Source: Planctomycetaceae bacterium
Lineage (GTDB): Bacteria; Planctomycetota; Planctomycetia; Planctomycetales; Planctomycetaceae
Assembly (NCBI GenBank): GCA_002726205.1
Contig: PBSL01000058.1
Coordinates: 1 to 64,000 of the forward strand
Direction: 5' to 3'
Length of the DNA stretch: 64,000 bases
Position numbers and translations under genes: made by a program
Shown: positions 47,901-55,095 of the stretch, piece by piece
How the letters are laid out: every line of letters begins with the position of its first letter
Numbering within the stretch: position 1 is the stretch's first letter
The notes under the pieces: generated by a model
Databases searched by the model: none
What the model was told of the DNA's origin: nothing
Seen by the model: the letters and a program-made list of their open reading frames with translations, nothing else

Positions 47901-48566
47901 GATGTCTCCGAATCCCCCTTCGTCAGCCGGGTGCTGACGGTCGACTTCAGTCGGGACGGCAAACAACTGCTGACCGGAGGCGGAGATCCGTCGCGGAGCG
48001 GAGAATTGATGATCTGGGACGTGGCCAAGAAGAGCCTCGTCAAGGAGTTCAAGGATGCTCACAGTGACACCATCTTTGGTGCCGAGTTTTCTCGTGACGG
48101 CAAGCAACTGCTCTCCGGTGCCGCCGACAAGTTCGTGAAGATCTTTGACATCGCCACCGGCAAACACGTGCGCAGTTTCGAAGGGCACACTCACCACGTG
48201 CTCGATGTCAGCTGGAAAGCCGATGGCACTTCGATTGCCAGCGCCGGGGCCGACAACGTGATCAAGGTCTGGAACGTCGACACCGGGGAACAGCGTCGTA
48301 CGATTGGGGGATACTCCAAGCAGGTGACCTCGCTTCGATTTGTCGGAATCGGTGAGAACCTGATCAGTTGTGGTGGTGACAAGTCGGTCCGCTACCACAA
48401 GGCCGGCAACGGCCAGAACTATCGTAGTTTCAGCGGCGGAACCGATTTCATGTACGCAGCCGCGTCGAGCCGGAGCGAGTCCTTCGTGGTCGCCGGCGGT
48501 GAAGACGGTGTCGTCAGAGTCTGGAATGGCAAGGATGGAAAGGTCATCAAGGCCTTCATGCCGTAA
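44979..48566 (+). CDS. Secreted cytochrome c / WD40 protein with Ala/Lys-rich inserts
   Basis: 1195 residues. A signal peptide (1-25) is followed by a planctomycete-type c-type cytochrome domain (about 45-150): heme site CIACH near residue 60 and a candidate axial Met in KPHMPPLPN. WD40 repeats follow (about 165-330, 405-560, 890-1195), with clear HxxxVxxVxFSPDG and GGADxxIxVW units. Three Lys/Ala tracts split the propeller: about 317-405, 468-487 and 575-885. The first replaces the turn within one WD repeat, between GHTAAVSGLSFYP and SGSLLVSGG. Probably periplasmic or surface-bound electron-transfer/scaffold protein. About 100 bases after the PPC gene, likely co-transcribed with it. Confidence 0.94.
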   Translation: MRTFLTRSLMIAGTLAVSLLVATAADKKKDAKAPEIKPEDPKLGRKVDFQRDIYPILEQNCIACHNVAISESKLVMEEIKDLVKGGKRGTSLVAKQPDKSLVYLVAARRAKPHMPPLPNSQDAKALTPRELGILRQWILEGASGSEGGKKRAVKFAPLPVSARSIYSVAISPWDRFAAAGRANQVELYDITLGERVSRLVDPNLNGLKFQDKPMYPGGAAHRDFVHSLAFSPDGNLLATGGFRVVKLWKRELARQAAKLAAPAAITATAVSADGRTAAIASGDNTIRLLNLADGKPGKILKGHTAAVSGLSFYPAPEEAARLAAATAAAGVAQTAAETAASAAAAGVKDFDPKALKLKGDAIAAEKKKRADAKTAADKAVVAAKAAVATATKTQADFDKLAASGSLLVSGGQDKGLRIWKVVDGSPVRQLATPAAINDVTFTKDGARVVSAHADNLVRVWNVVEPKPAAKKKAAADKKKKKAAAAGPQPALVIKGHTKPVTGVALILPAGTQIVTASQDATVRIFDVTKGNQIRSIAVGAPVTDVAARPNGTAIAAAAGTFARLYDLNGKQVAELKGDVGEQRTLANTVEEQSVAKQLVGVADGKQKAADKTSKERIAAAKKAQEAKVAADKKVVEQQKKFNAAKTKSDAATKAADTAAKGAVTAKKTAEVATKKSVALKKTAADTKKVADEMTKKAAAATKAADAAKKAAVDAAKKLTDAQAAAKKAADDAAKKKAAAAVKAATDAKAAADKAAATTAKAAADTKKAAAAATKKSTDAAAASKAADVAKTKGDAAVKTEQAKADTTKKAKDAADKETAKQKGELKKQTDGQASSVRTQKLADKASTDAQANLKAANATKTAQDAYQKKTDAIVTTATATEKAGSAKPISVVAFSPDGSFLMTGGADQLIHVWYAANGKPVETIKGHAGAITALAVSNSGLVVSGGADKLAAAWDLTPRWSPAGQLGTKPATPLDVSESPFVSRVLTVDFSRDGKQLLTGGGDPSRSGELMIWDVAKKSLVKEFKDAHSDTIFGAEFSRDGKQLLSGAADKFVKIFDIATGKHVRSFEGHTHHVLDVSWKADGTSIASAGADNVIKVWNVDTGEQRRTIGGYSKQVTSLRFVGIGENLISCGGDKSVRYHKAGNGQNYRSFSGGTDFMYAAASSRSESFVVAGGEDGVVRVWNGKDGKVIKAFMP
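45925..47640 (+). repeat. Region of Ala/Lys-rich inserts in the WD40 protein
   Basis: Three Ala/Lys/Asp/Thr-rich tracts (about 45925-46200, 46381-46440, 46690-47640) dominated by GCC/AAG codons interrupt the WD40 propeller. The largest is about 310 residues and lies between two WD blades. The 26-residue module sits inside the largest tract. Confidence 0.85.
47136..47213 (+). repeat. Ala/Lys module copy 3 (WD40 protein)
   Basis: Same 26-residue module as in the PPC protein, in frame near residue 720 of the WD40 protein. It is in a different gene about 2.8 kb downstream, so sharing is not a simple local duplication. Confidence 0.93.
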
Positions 48567-48601
48567 ACCCTGGCCGACAGTCCTCAACTCGAGAAATCCG
48601 G

Positions 48602-48644
48602 CGGCGGCCGCCACGATCAACGATGGCGGCCGCCGTTTTCTTTT
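48602..48644 (+). terminator. Strong rho-independent terminator after the WD40 gene
   Basis: A perfect 12-base stem (48602-48613 with 48624-48635, mostly GC) around a 10-base loop is followed by TTTTCTTTT. It is 35 bases after the stop at 48566 and ends the PPC-WD40 transcription unit. Confidence 0.9.
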
Positions 48645-48701
48645 CCCGTAGAACCACCATCGACCGGCCGTTGCCAAGAGCTCTCCGGGACCATTGTCAC
48701 C

Positions 48702-49988
48702 ATGTCCGAACAACTCGAACGCCGGCTGTTTGACGAGTTGGAACAATTGGTCCTGATTGATCCTCACACCCATATCAATCCGCACGCTGCGGCATCCCGG
48801 ACCCTGGCTGACATCCTGGGATACCACTACTACACCGAGTTGGCTCATTCGGCCGGATTGTCGCGGGAGGCGATCGAAGAAGCGGGGATCGGGCCGCGGG
48901 AACTTGTGAGGCGACTCGCACCGCAGCTGGAACAACTCGACAATACTGTCCAGGTCAGTTGGCTGGTCGAGATGTGTCGGGAGTTCTTTGGGTTTGAGGG
49001 TGAGCGGATCGGAGCAAACAACTGGGAGGCGGTCTACGACGCGGCGGAGGCGGCGATGGCGGCCGATGATTGGGAGGACACGGTTCTCGAGAAAAGTGGT
49101 TTGGAGCAGGTCTTTCTGACCAACGACTTTGATGACTCGCTCGAGGGATTTGACACGAGTCGCTACGTCCCCTGTCTGCGGACCGATGACCTGGTGTTTC
49201 AACTGGCTCGCCAGGGAACTCGTGATCGGTTCGAACAGGCGACAGGCTCGATGGTCTCGAAAACATCGTCTCTGAAACAGGGGCTGGTTCGACTGTTCGA
49301 GCACTTCACGTCACGGGGTGCCAGGGCCTGTGCAATTTCACTTCCACCGGACTTCTCTCCGAGCGAGCCGGACGTCACGGCGACCGACACGGTGTTGGCA
49401 CGCCTTGATGGTGATACCGATCTCGACGAGGACGATGCCGCTGTCGTGTCCCGTTTTGTCTTCTGGACGCTGGCGGAGTTGTGCACGGACTTCAAGCTTC
49501 CCTTCGATTTGATGATCGGCGTCAATCGTCAGGTGTACCCCGCGGGAGTCTTCCAGGGACAGGACCTGTTCGACAAGCGGACATCGCTGAAACAGTACGC
49601 GAATCTGTTCAGTGCTTTTCCGGGTGTGACCTTTCCAGTCTCGGTTCTCTCATCGACGAGCAATCAGGAGTTGGTCAGTTACAGCTGGATCTTTCCCAAT
49701 GTCGTGACCAACGGGCACTGGTGGTATTCGAATATCCCGGCTTTCATCGAGATCGATTGTCGGAGTCGTTTGCAGGCCGTACCGCGGCACAAGCAGATTG
49801 GCTACTACAGCGACATGTACAAGCTGGAATTCGCCCTGCCGAAGTTTCGAATGTATCGCAGGATTCTCGCCGGTGTACTCGCCAGCGACTTTGTGATTGG
49901 TTACGGTTGGAGTGAACGGCGGGCGTTGGAACTGGGACACCAGGTGCTCCGGGGAAACGTCGAAACGATTTTCCGCGGTGTTTCCTGA
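48702..49988 (+). CDS. Glucuronate-isomerase-like amidohydrolase-fold protein
   Basis: 428 residues. It resembles the uronate isomerase (UxaC) family of the amidohydrolase superfamily. The metal motif DPHTHINPH is near residue 20, where UxaC has DTHCHL; later WWYSNIPAFIE and GYYSDMYKLEFALPKFRMYRRILAGVL align with the UxaC C-terminal region around its RRIL helix. The fit is family-level only: the usual metal ligands have not been checked, so the substrate could be another sugar or not a uronate. It lies behind the strong terminator, with its own start, and is followed by the FHA-GAF-PP2C gene after 29 bases. Confidence 0.75.
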   Translation: MSEQLERRLFDELEQLVLIDPHTHINPHAAASRTLADILGYHYYTELAHSAGLSREAIEEAGIGPRELVRRLAPQLEQLDNTVQVSWLVEMCREFFGFEGERIGANNWEAVYDAAEAAMAADDWEDTVLEKSGLEQVFLTNDFDDSLEGFDTSRYVPCLRTDDLVFQLARQGTRDRFEQATGSMVSKTSSLKQGLVRLFEHFTSRGARACAISLPPDFSPSEPDVTATDTVLARLDGDTDLDEDDAAVVSRFVFWTLAELCTDFKLPFDLMIGVNRQVYPAGVFQGQDLFDKRTSLKQYANLFSAFPGVTFPVSVLSSTSNQELVSYSWIFPNVVTNGHWWYSNIPAFIEIDCRSRLQAVPRHKQIGYYSDMYKLEFALPKFRMYRRILAGVLASDFVIGYGWSERRALELGHQVLRGNVETIFRGVS

Positions 49989-50017
49989 TCGAGTGAGTGA
50001 AAGAGAGGCGTTGGAGA

Positions 50018-51676
50018 ATGTCGGTTCTGGTCCTCCTCCAAGCGGGTCGGGCGATTCCTCACGACCTGGGTGGTGAAGAGACACTGATCGGTCGTCACCC
50101 CGATTGTGGCATCCAACTGGACTCCAACGCGGTTTCCAGGCGGCACGCCCGTGTCTTTGTTGAGGGCGGTCAGTTTGCGATCGAGGACTTGGGCAGCGGC
50201 AATGGCACGTTCGTCAATGGCCAGCGAATCGAGAGCGCGGTGCCGTTGAAAAGCCAGGATCGGGTCAAGCTGGGCCCGGTTTTGTTCAGGTTCGAAGAAT
50301 CAGGAGATGGTTCTGCCGATGAAGGCCTGGGCTCGACGTTGGTTGGTGTCAACTACGGCAGTGATGACGATGCCGCGATCATGGCATCGATCGATACCGC
50401 GGGCGGCTTCGGGGCATTGGAGGTCCAGCCCGAAGCCAAGTTGAAGGGGGTCCTGGAGATCAGCCGCGCGCTGGCCGGTTCGGTTGATGTCGAGTCGTTG
50501 TTGCCCACGTTGCTCGACACGCTTTTCGGGATTTTTTCTCAGGCGGATCGTGGCTGCATCTTGTTGAAAGACCACGACAGTGGCGACATGCTGCCAAGAG
50601 CGATGAAGCATCGCCGAGAGTCCGAGGACGCGACCGTGACGCTCAGTCGGACAATCGTCAACAAGGTTCTCGAGGAGAAGACCGGGCTGTTATCGGCTGA
50701 CGCCTCCAGCGACAGCCAGTTTTCTGCCAGCGAGTCGATCTCGAATCTCTCGATTCACTCGATGATGTGTGTCCCGATGATCGGTGTCGATGGGGATGTT
50801 TCCGGAGTGATCAACATCGACACCCAGAATCCGCTCAATCAGTTCAAGACCGAGGACCTCGAACTGTTGCAAGCGGTGGCCGGGCAGGCGGCGCTAAGCT
50901 ACGAATCGACGCGGTTGATGGCGGCGTTCAGTGCAAAGCAGAAGCAGGACAGTGAACTGGACATTGCGCGAGGTGTTCAGGAGGCGTTGTTGCCGGACGA
51001 ATTTCCCGAGATCGAAGGTTATTCGTTCTTCGCCTCCTATGACGCCGCGCAGGCTGTCGGTGGCGACTATTACGATGCCATGGTGCTTGACGACGGGAAA
51101 ATCTGCCTGGCCTTCGGTGATGTGGCCGGCAAGGGGGTTCCCGGAGCACTGATCATGTCGCGGATCTCCAGTTGTGTTCAGAACACGATGGGGTTCGCAC
51201 CAACGATCGAGGAGGCGGTCTCGGCAATCAACAATCACATGTGTGCCAACGCCGTCGAAGGTCGGTTCGTGACCTTCGTGCTCGCGGTGATCGATCCGGT
51301 GGCTCATGAAATGGCCCTGGTCAACGGCGGACACATGTCGCCGATGATCCTCAGGACTGACGGTTCGATCGAGGAGTTCGACGAGGACTCGGTTGGGTTG
51401 CCGATTGGCGTGATGGAGGACTACCCGTTCGAGGTGGTCCGCCGCCCGATCGAGCCAGGAGAGATTGTCGTGATCTTCACTGATGGCGTCGACGAAGCGA
51501 TGAACCCGGACGGGGAACTCTACACACTCGAGCGGATGCGGACCTTCCTGCAGGCGGGTCCGCGGCAGGCCGATGAACTCGGCCGCGCGCTGCTGGCCGA
51601 TGTCCGGCAATTTGCCAACGGGCGTCCGCAGAACGACGACATCACGATCATGACGATCGGCCGCGGCCTGTCCTGA
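50018..51676 (+). CDS. FHA-GAF-PP2C (RsbU/SpoIIE-type) regulator
   Basis: About 552 residues from ATG 50018. Residues about 5-95 are an FHA domain ([31 protein letters not shown]); about 150-310 a GAF domain ([24 protein letters not shown]); a short helical linker (about 310-330); then a SpoIIE/RsbU-type PP2C phosphatase (about 335-550) with [39 protein letters not shown] and NDDITIM. Such proteins usually dephosphorylate anti-sigma-factor antagonists. No anti-sigma partner gene is adjacent. Cytoplasmic. The FHA domain may link phosphothreonine recognition to the phosphatase. Confidence 0.95.
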   Translation: MSVLVLLQAGRAIPHDLGGEETLIGRHPDCGIQLDSNAVSRRHARVFVEGGQFAIEDLGSGNGTFVNGQRIESAVPLKSQDRVKLGPVLFRFEESGDGSADEGLGSTLVGVNYGSDDDAAIMASIDTAGGFGALEVQPEAKLKGVLEISRALAGSVDVESLLPTLLDTLFGIFSQADRGCILLKDHDSGDMLPRAMKHRRESEDATVTLSRTIVNKVLEEKTGLLSADASSDSQFSASESISNLSIHSMMCVPMIGVDGDVSGVINIDTQNPLNQFKTEDLELLQAVAGQAALSYESTRLMAAFSAKQKQDSELDIARGVQEALLPDEFPEIEGYSFFASYDAAQAVGGDYYDAMVLDDGKICLAFGDVAGKGVPGALIMSRISSCVQNTMGFAPTIEEAVSAINNHMCANAVEGRFVTFVLAVIDPVAHEMALVNGGHMSPMILRTDGSIEEFDEDSVGLPIGVMEDYPFEVVRRPIEPGEIVVIFTDGVDEAMNPDGELYTLERMRTFLQAGPRQADELGRALLADVRQFANGRPQNDDITIMTIGRGLS

Positions 51677-51719
51677 GCGGCCTTGCTGGCCGGAGAAGCC
51701 CTCGCCGGGCTGTCCGCCG

Positions 51720-51998
51720 TCAGATCTCGATCGTGCTCGGAGCGGCGACTTTCCGGTATCCCAGGCTCCGCATCACCTCGAGCACTTCACTCCAGGTGGG
51801 GAATTGTCGCCCGCTGCGGCGCTTGTAGTCGTCCATTGCCGTCATGAACTCGACCTCGTCGTTGTTGTAGTCGCGTTCACAAGTGGTCGGGTCGATGTGT
51901 CGACGGCGTTCGACCTTTGGTCGACCACGACTCTCGGTCGTGTCGTGGCCCTGGTCAACGCGGCGGTTTTCCGTGGGGGTGCGGTCGTGAGTGAGCAT
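51720..51998 (-). CDS. Small conserved-type protein with DUF-like C-terminus
   Basis: About 92 residues from ATG 51998; the frame continues upstream only from non-homologous sequence. The N-terminal half is a basic, disordered Arg/Thr segment; the C-terminal ~45 residues are well structured ([21 protein letters not shown], then [18 protein letters not shown]). I recall similar short planctomycete proteins but cannot assign a function. It may be DNA- or RNA-associated, given the charged helix. Convergent with the FHA-GAF-PP2C gene; the other small gene lies upstream on the same strand. Confidence 0.72.
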   Translation of the reverse strand: MLTHDRTPTENRRVDQGHDTTESRGRPKVERRRHIDPTTCERDYNNDEVEFMTAMDDYKRRSGRQFPTWSEVLEVMRSLGYRKVAAPSTIEI

Positions 51999-52192
51999 GA
52001 GCGAATGTGTCCCGTTCTGGAAGGCGCGATCGTCGCGCAGCGGCCCTGGCCGGCGGCGCGCCCCTTTAGCATCGGTCGCTACGGTGAGCAGACTGCAGCG
52101 GCACCGACCGGTTCGCGGCTGTAGCAGCCATGCGACATCGGCCGTTGGAACCGGTCGTGAGGATTGAAGCGAGGCCGACGTCAAACGCCGCC

Positions 52193-52390
52193 TCACTTCT
52201 GGATCAACTCGCGCCCAAATTGCCGGGAGAGCTTGTGCGCGTGGCGCAAAGTGATCAGGCGACTCTCGAGCTGATCCTCGTTGTAGTAACGGCCCGATTC
52301 GCTACGTGGCAAACCGGCCAATTCCAAGGTCAATGGAAGCAAGTCCAGGAACTCGCGGTAACGGCGTTGCTGTTCATTCGCGTCTGACAC
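52193..52390 (-). CDS. Very small hypothetical protein (65 aa)
   Basis: 65 residues. A compact helical protein ([20 protein letters not shown], then a Tyr-rich [29 protein letters not shown]). The segment has a regular hydrophobic pattern, which supports real coding. It resembles short planctomycete proteins I recall, but no function is known to me. Next to the other small gene on the same strand. Confidence 0.65.
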   Translation of the reverse strand: MSDANEQQRRYREFLDLLPLTLELAGLPRSESGRYYNEDQLESRLITLRHAHKLSRQFGRELIQK

Positions 52391-52465
52391 AAGTGGCCCC
52401 TCAGAGCAAGGTGTTCCCGACGGCTCACCGGGCTGGATCGACTCATTCGCCCAAGGTGTGTCGGC

Positions 52466-53509
52466 TTATTTCTCGGTCGATGGTCGCCGGTGCATATATT
52501 TACTGATGATGTCCGCAGCCAGGTTCGATGGGTTTTCCTCGGGAGCGGCCGCCTCTTCGTCTCCCGATGGGTTTTCGTTCTTGGGAACGGGTTCAGGATC
52601 CTTGGCACCAGTTGTCGACGGATCAGGAAGTGAGACGTCGGGAAAGGATTCATCGGCGGCAGCCGGTGGCGCTGGCGGAGCCTCCGCCGGCACCTGGGGC
52701 ACTTGCGGAGGGTAAACCGGAGCCGGGACACCCGGCACCATGCCCGGCATCATGCCCGGCTGACCAACAAACGGCATTTGCTGCTGCATCGCCATCTGCT
52801 GTTGCATCGCTAACTGTTGTTGCATCGCCAACTGTTGTTGCTGTTGCTGTTGCTGTTGCAAGGCCATCTGCTGCTGCATGGCCAGCTGCGCTTGATATTG
52901 CTGCTGCTGCAATTGCTGCTGTTCCTGCTGCGCCGGGATTATCGTGGTGTCATCGGAGAGCATCGTGGTGTCCGATGCGGCATCGATGATTACAGCGGCA
53001 TCGTTGGGTTCAGCGGCATCGTTGGGTTCAGCGGCATCGTCGAATTCAGCAGCATCGTCGAGTGCAGCGGCATCGACGGGCAGACCGATCAATGTATCGC
53101 TCGAGGAAGGCTCCTGGTCGATGTCGTCCAGTACACCAGCAGAATCCCCAGCCGCCACTTCGGCTGTCGCTTCGGCCGGTTCGTCTACTGCTTCCGGCAC
53201 TTCGCCTGAATCTCGAAGCAGAACCTCGAATTCCAGTGGTCCGACAACGACTTGATCACCGGTCTGCAGTCGAACTTGACCGGAAATCTGCTCGCCATTG
53301 ACGAGCGTACCGTTGGTGCTACCCAGGTCCCGCAACCTCAGGCAAAACGAATCCAGGGTAAAACAGCAGTGGTGCCGGCTGACCGCTTCGCTGTTGGGGC
53401 GAAGATGGCAGTCCTGTTCCCGTCCGATCAGGAACTTGCGATCCACCTCAAGCGGGATCAGCTTCCCGTCGTGAGTTCCACCGACGGCTTTCAATTCAGC
53501 AATTAGCAT
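52466..53509 (-). CDS. FHA protein with glutamine-rich repeat tract
   Basis: 347 residues. Residues about 1-100 are an FHA domain (FLIGREQDCHL, SRHHCCF, DLGSTNGTLVNG). An acidic Ala/Glu/Asp linker contains 18-base repeats (residues about 151-172). Residues about 194-246 are a Gln-rich tract with hexapeptide-like units of M-A-x-Q-Q-Q type and a run of nine Gln. Then a Pro/Gly/Met segment and an acidic tail. The tract is rare for bacteria and probably disordered. Cytoplasmic phosphopeptide-binding adaptor by FHA family knowledge; function of the tail unknown. Confidence 0.9.
   Translation of the reverse strand: MLIAELKAVGGTHDGKLIPLEVDRKFLIGREQDCHLRPNSEAVSRHHCCFTLDSFCLRLRDLGSTNGTLVNGEQISGQVRLQTGDQVVVGPLEFEVLLRDSGEVPEAVDEPAEATAEVAAGDSAGVLDDIDQEPSSSDTLIGLPVDAAALDDAAEFDDAAEPNDAAEPNDAAVIIDAASDTTMLSDDTTIIPAQQEQQQLQQQQYQAQLAMQQQMALQQQQQQQQQLAMQQQLAMQQQMAMQQQMPFVGQPGMMPGMVPGVPAPVYPPQVPQVPAEAPPAPPAAADESFPDVSLPDPSTTGAKDPEPVPKNENPSGDEEAAAPEENPSNLAADIISKYMHRRPSTEK
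52772..52930 (-). repeat. Glutamine-rich codon repeat
   Basis: On the coding strand CAG/CAA codons, mixed with ATG and GCx, encode residues about 194-246: QQEQQQ, a nine-Gln run, and repeated MAxQQQ units. Mixed CAA and CAG use shows that it is not a pure microsatellite. Confidence 0.9.
52995..53066 (-). repeat. Four tandem 18-base repeats in the FHA protein
   Basis: Units at 52995-53012, 53013-53030, 53031-53048 and 53049-53066. The first two are identical (forward strand starts gcggcatcgttgggttca), and the others differ at a few bases. They encode the six-residue period D-A-A-E-P/F-N/D in the linker. Confidence 0.9.
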
Positions 53510-53911
53510 CTAGACCGCACCCCCCCAAAATGGCCCGAGGTCTATCAGTTTCAGGTCTTGCACCTTCGAATTGTTCTTATCGAGTCGCTGACTTCCGAAG
53601 ACCAGATCAATCCAAAGACTTGAATAAAACTGCAATAACCGGGTCACGGTCCGTACTGGTCAGTCGAGTTGTCCCGACTGTTGAAATGAAGGAAATGCGT
53701 GCGAAAAACACGGGAGATGTAGGGTCACGCTACTCTCATTGCCTCAAGATGTCAACGAAATTGGGGCGGATGACGTGCTGGAACTTCACATCGGTCGTCA
53801 GCAAAGCAGAACATCACCGCATTTGCGAACGGAACTGTTCATCACTGGTCGCCTGACGACAATCTCCGCAATCGACGATTGGCAGGTTGGTGAGACACAT
53901 ATTGCTTCGCG
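53510..53911. other. Intergenic region without a supported gene
   Basis: 402 bases between the divergent FHA (left) and hypothetical (right) genes. A C-rich run follows the FHA start on the plus strand. A 108-codon plus-strand open frame (53530-53856) lacks domain signals and is not called. I see no RNA gene or repeat. Confidence 0.5.
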
Positions 53912-54292
53912 ATGAAGGACTTCATGGGTGGTTTGTCGACAGTCATGGGTAACCGGAGCTCACACTCGGAGGCGGCCAGCACTGTCACGACAGTCGCTCA
54001 GTCCACGCATCCGATCGGTCCGGAAGGTTTGCTGCAACTGGCTCGGGTCTTCGAGTGCGAGGACGCGACCATTCGCGAGGGTGTCCGAGCACTGCTCGCC
54101 GAACCTCACGAACAACTCGGTGCGATCGAAAAGACCCGCCGTGTGCTCAACTGGACAGCCTGGCAACTCGCCGACCGCATGGCGTTCGAGTCACTCGATG
54201 AGAACCGCAGGCTGTGGAAACGGTTTGCAGATCCGCAAACGCGGAAGCAGATGCGAGAGAGGTTTGAGGAGTACACGTATCAGTGGTATTGA
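53912..54292 (+). CDS. Hypothetical helical protein (126 aa)
   Basis: 126 residues. The first ~35 residues are Ser/Thr-rich and look disordered. The rest is predicted helical (GLLQLARVFECEDATIREGVRALLAE; TRRVLNWTAWQLADRMAFESLDENRRLWKRF) with an amphipathic pattern and a final EEYTYQWY. No recognised family. The reading frame is preferred to the overlapping frame at 53928 because of its regular helix pattern. Converges with the LipM-like gene (39 bases apart). Confidence 0.6.
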   Translation: MKDFMGGLSTVMGNRSSHSEAASTVTTVAQSTHPIGPEGLLQLARVFECEDATIREGVRALLAEPHEQLGAIEKTRRVLNWTAWQLADRMAFESLDENRRLWKRFADPQTRKQMRERFEEYTYQWY

Positions 54293-54330
54293 TCCGGGGC
54301 ACAGTCCGCTCCTGAAATCTTCTGCGACCT

Positions 54331-55095
54331 TCAAGACAATGACGACTGTCTCGAGTCCTCGTCGATCGTTGAATACCGACTCCCGGCCAGTCGATCGATT
54401 TCAGCCGATTCGTCCGGAGTCAGAGGGTCTGCCTGGGGGATGATGCCCTCGAGACATCCAGCGATCGTGTTGGCCATTCGTGCCGGAAAATCTGGTGGCA
54501 GAACCAGCGAGGGAAGCAGGTCGGCAAGACCCGGAAACTGGGGAGCATGTGGAGAGCGGGCTAGAATCAGGCTCCCGTGCTGTAGAACGGCCCCGCGGCG
54601 GCGGCGCTGGGCGCTGCCGAGCACCTTGTGAGAATCCAGGACAACATCCTCGGCCGCCGACCTCCCGAAGCACAGGGCGGGTTGTTTGCCCGGGTCACCG
54701 GACCCTCGCAGTGCCAACACGGCTGACGACTGCTCCTGGTCCCGGGGCAACAGATCGATCAACGCCTGGTGGATCGACCTGTAGAGCTCGGCGGGGTGCT
54801 GGGTTGATTGACACGCCGGCGGAACGACACAGGAATACGTCCATTCGTGGTGATGGACGATGGCCCCTCCCCCGGAGAGTCTACGGACGTGATCAAGGTT
54901 CGTGAGCAGTGGGTCATTTTCTGTCGATGCGACGTCCTGAAAATAGCCCAGCGACACGGTGGGGCACGACCAGGCGTAGACACGAACTGCGGCCCGGCCG
55001 GTCTGGATGGCCGATTCCAACAGAACCTCGTCACAGGCCATGTTCCAGGAGCCGGGGTGCGACTCCCCGGATTCGATGATTCGACAGCAGGTCAT
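54331..55095 (-). CDS. LipM-type octanoyltransferase/lipoate ligase-family protein
   Basis: 254 residues of the biotin/lipoate A/B ligase family. The lipoate-binding motif RRLSGGGAIVHHHEWTYS and the lysine in SHKVLGSAQRR (K157) are present. A Cys at 142 in ALCFGRS matches the position of the acyl-acceptor Cys of LipM, which moves octanoyl from acyl carrier protein to GcvH. That Cys favours LipM over the ligase LplA. Its start overlaps the gcvPB stop (ATGA), so it is translationally coupled. It likely supplies lipoyl precursor to GcvH. The acidic Ser-rich end is unusual. Confidence 0.85.
   Translation of the reverse strand: MTCCRIIESGESHPGSWNMACDEVLLESAIQTGRAAVRVYAWSCPTVSLGYFQDVASTENDPLLTNLDHVRRLSGGGAIVHHHEWTYSCVVPPACQSTQHPAELYRSIHQALIDLLPRDQEQSSAVLALRGSGDPGKQPALCFGRSAAEDVVLDSHKVLGSAQRRRRGAVLQHGSLILARSPHAPQFPGLADLLPSLVLPPDFPARMANTIAGCLEGIIPQADPLTPDESAEIDRLAGSRYSTIDEDSRQSSLS

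Noticed and set aside
47304-49304. Antisense open frame of about 660 codons opposite the WD40 and UxaC-like genes
   Set aside because: It spans two genes and a strong terminator, and has no domain signal.
52772-53066. CRISPR-like array
   Set aside because: The repeats are in-frame codon repeats of 18 bases or less with no spacers.
53530-53856. 108-codon plus-strand open frame in the 53.5-53.9 kb gap
   Set aside because: No ribosome site, domain or regular pattern.
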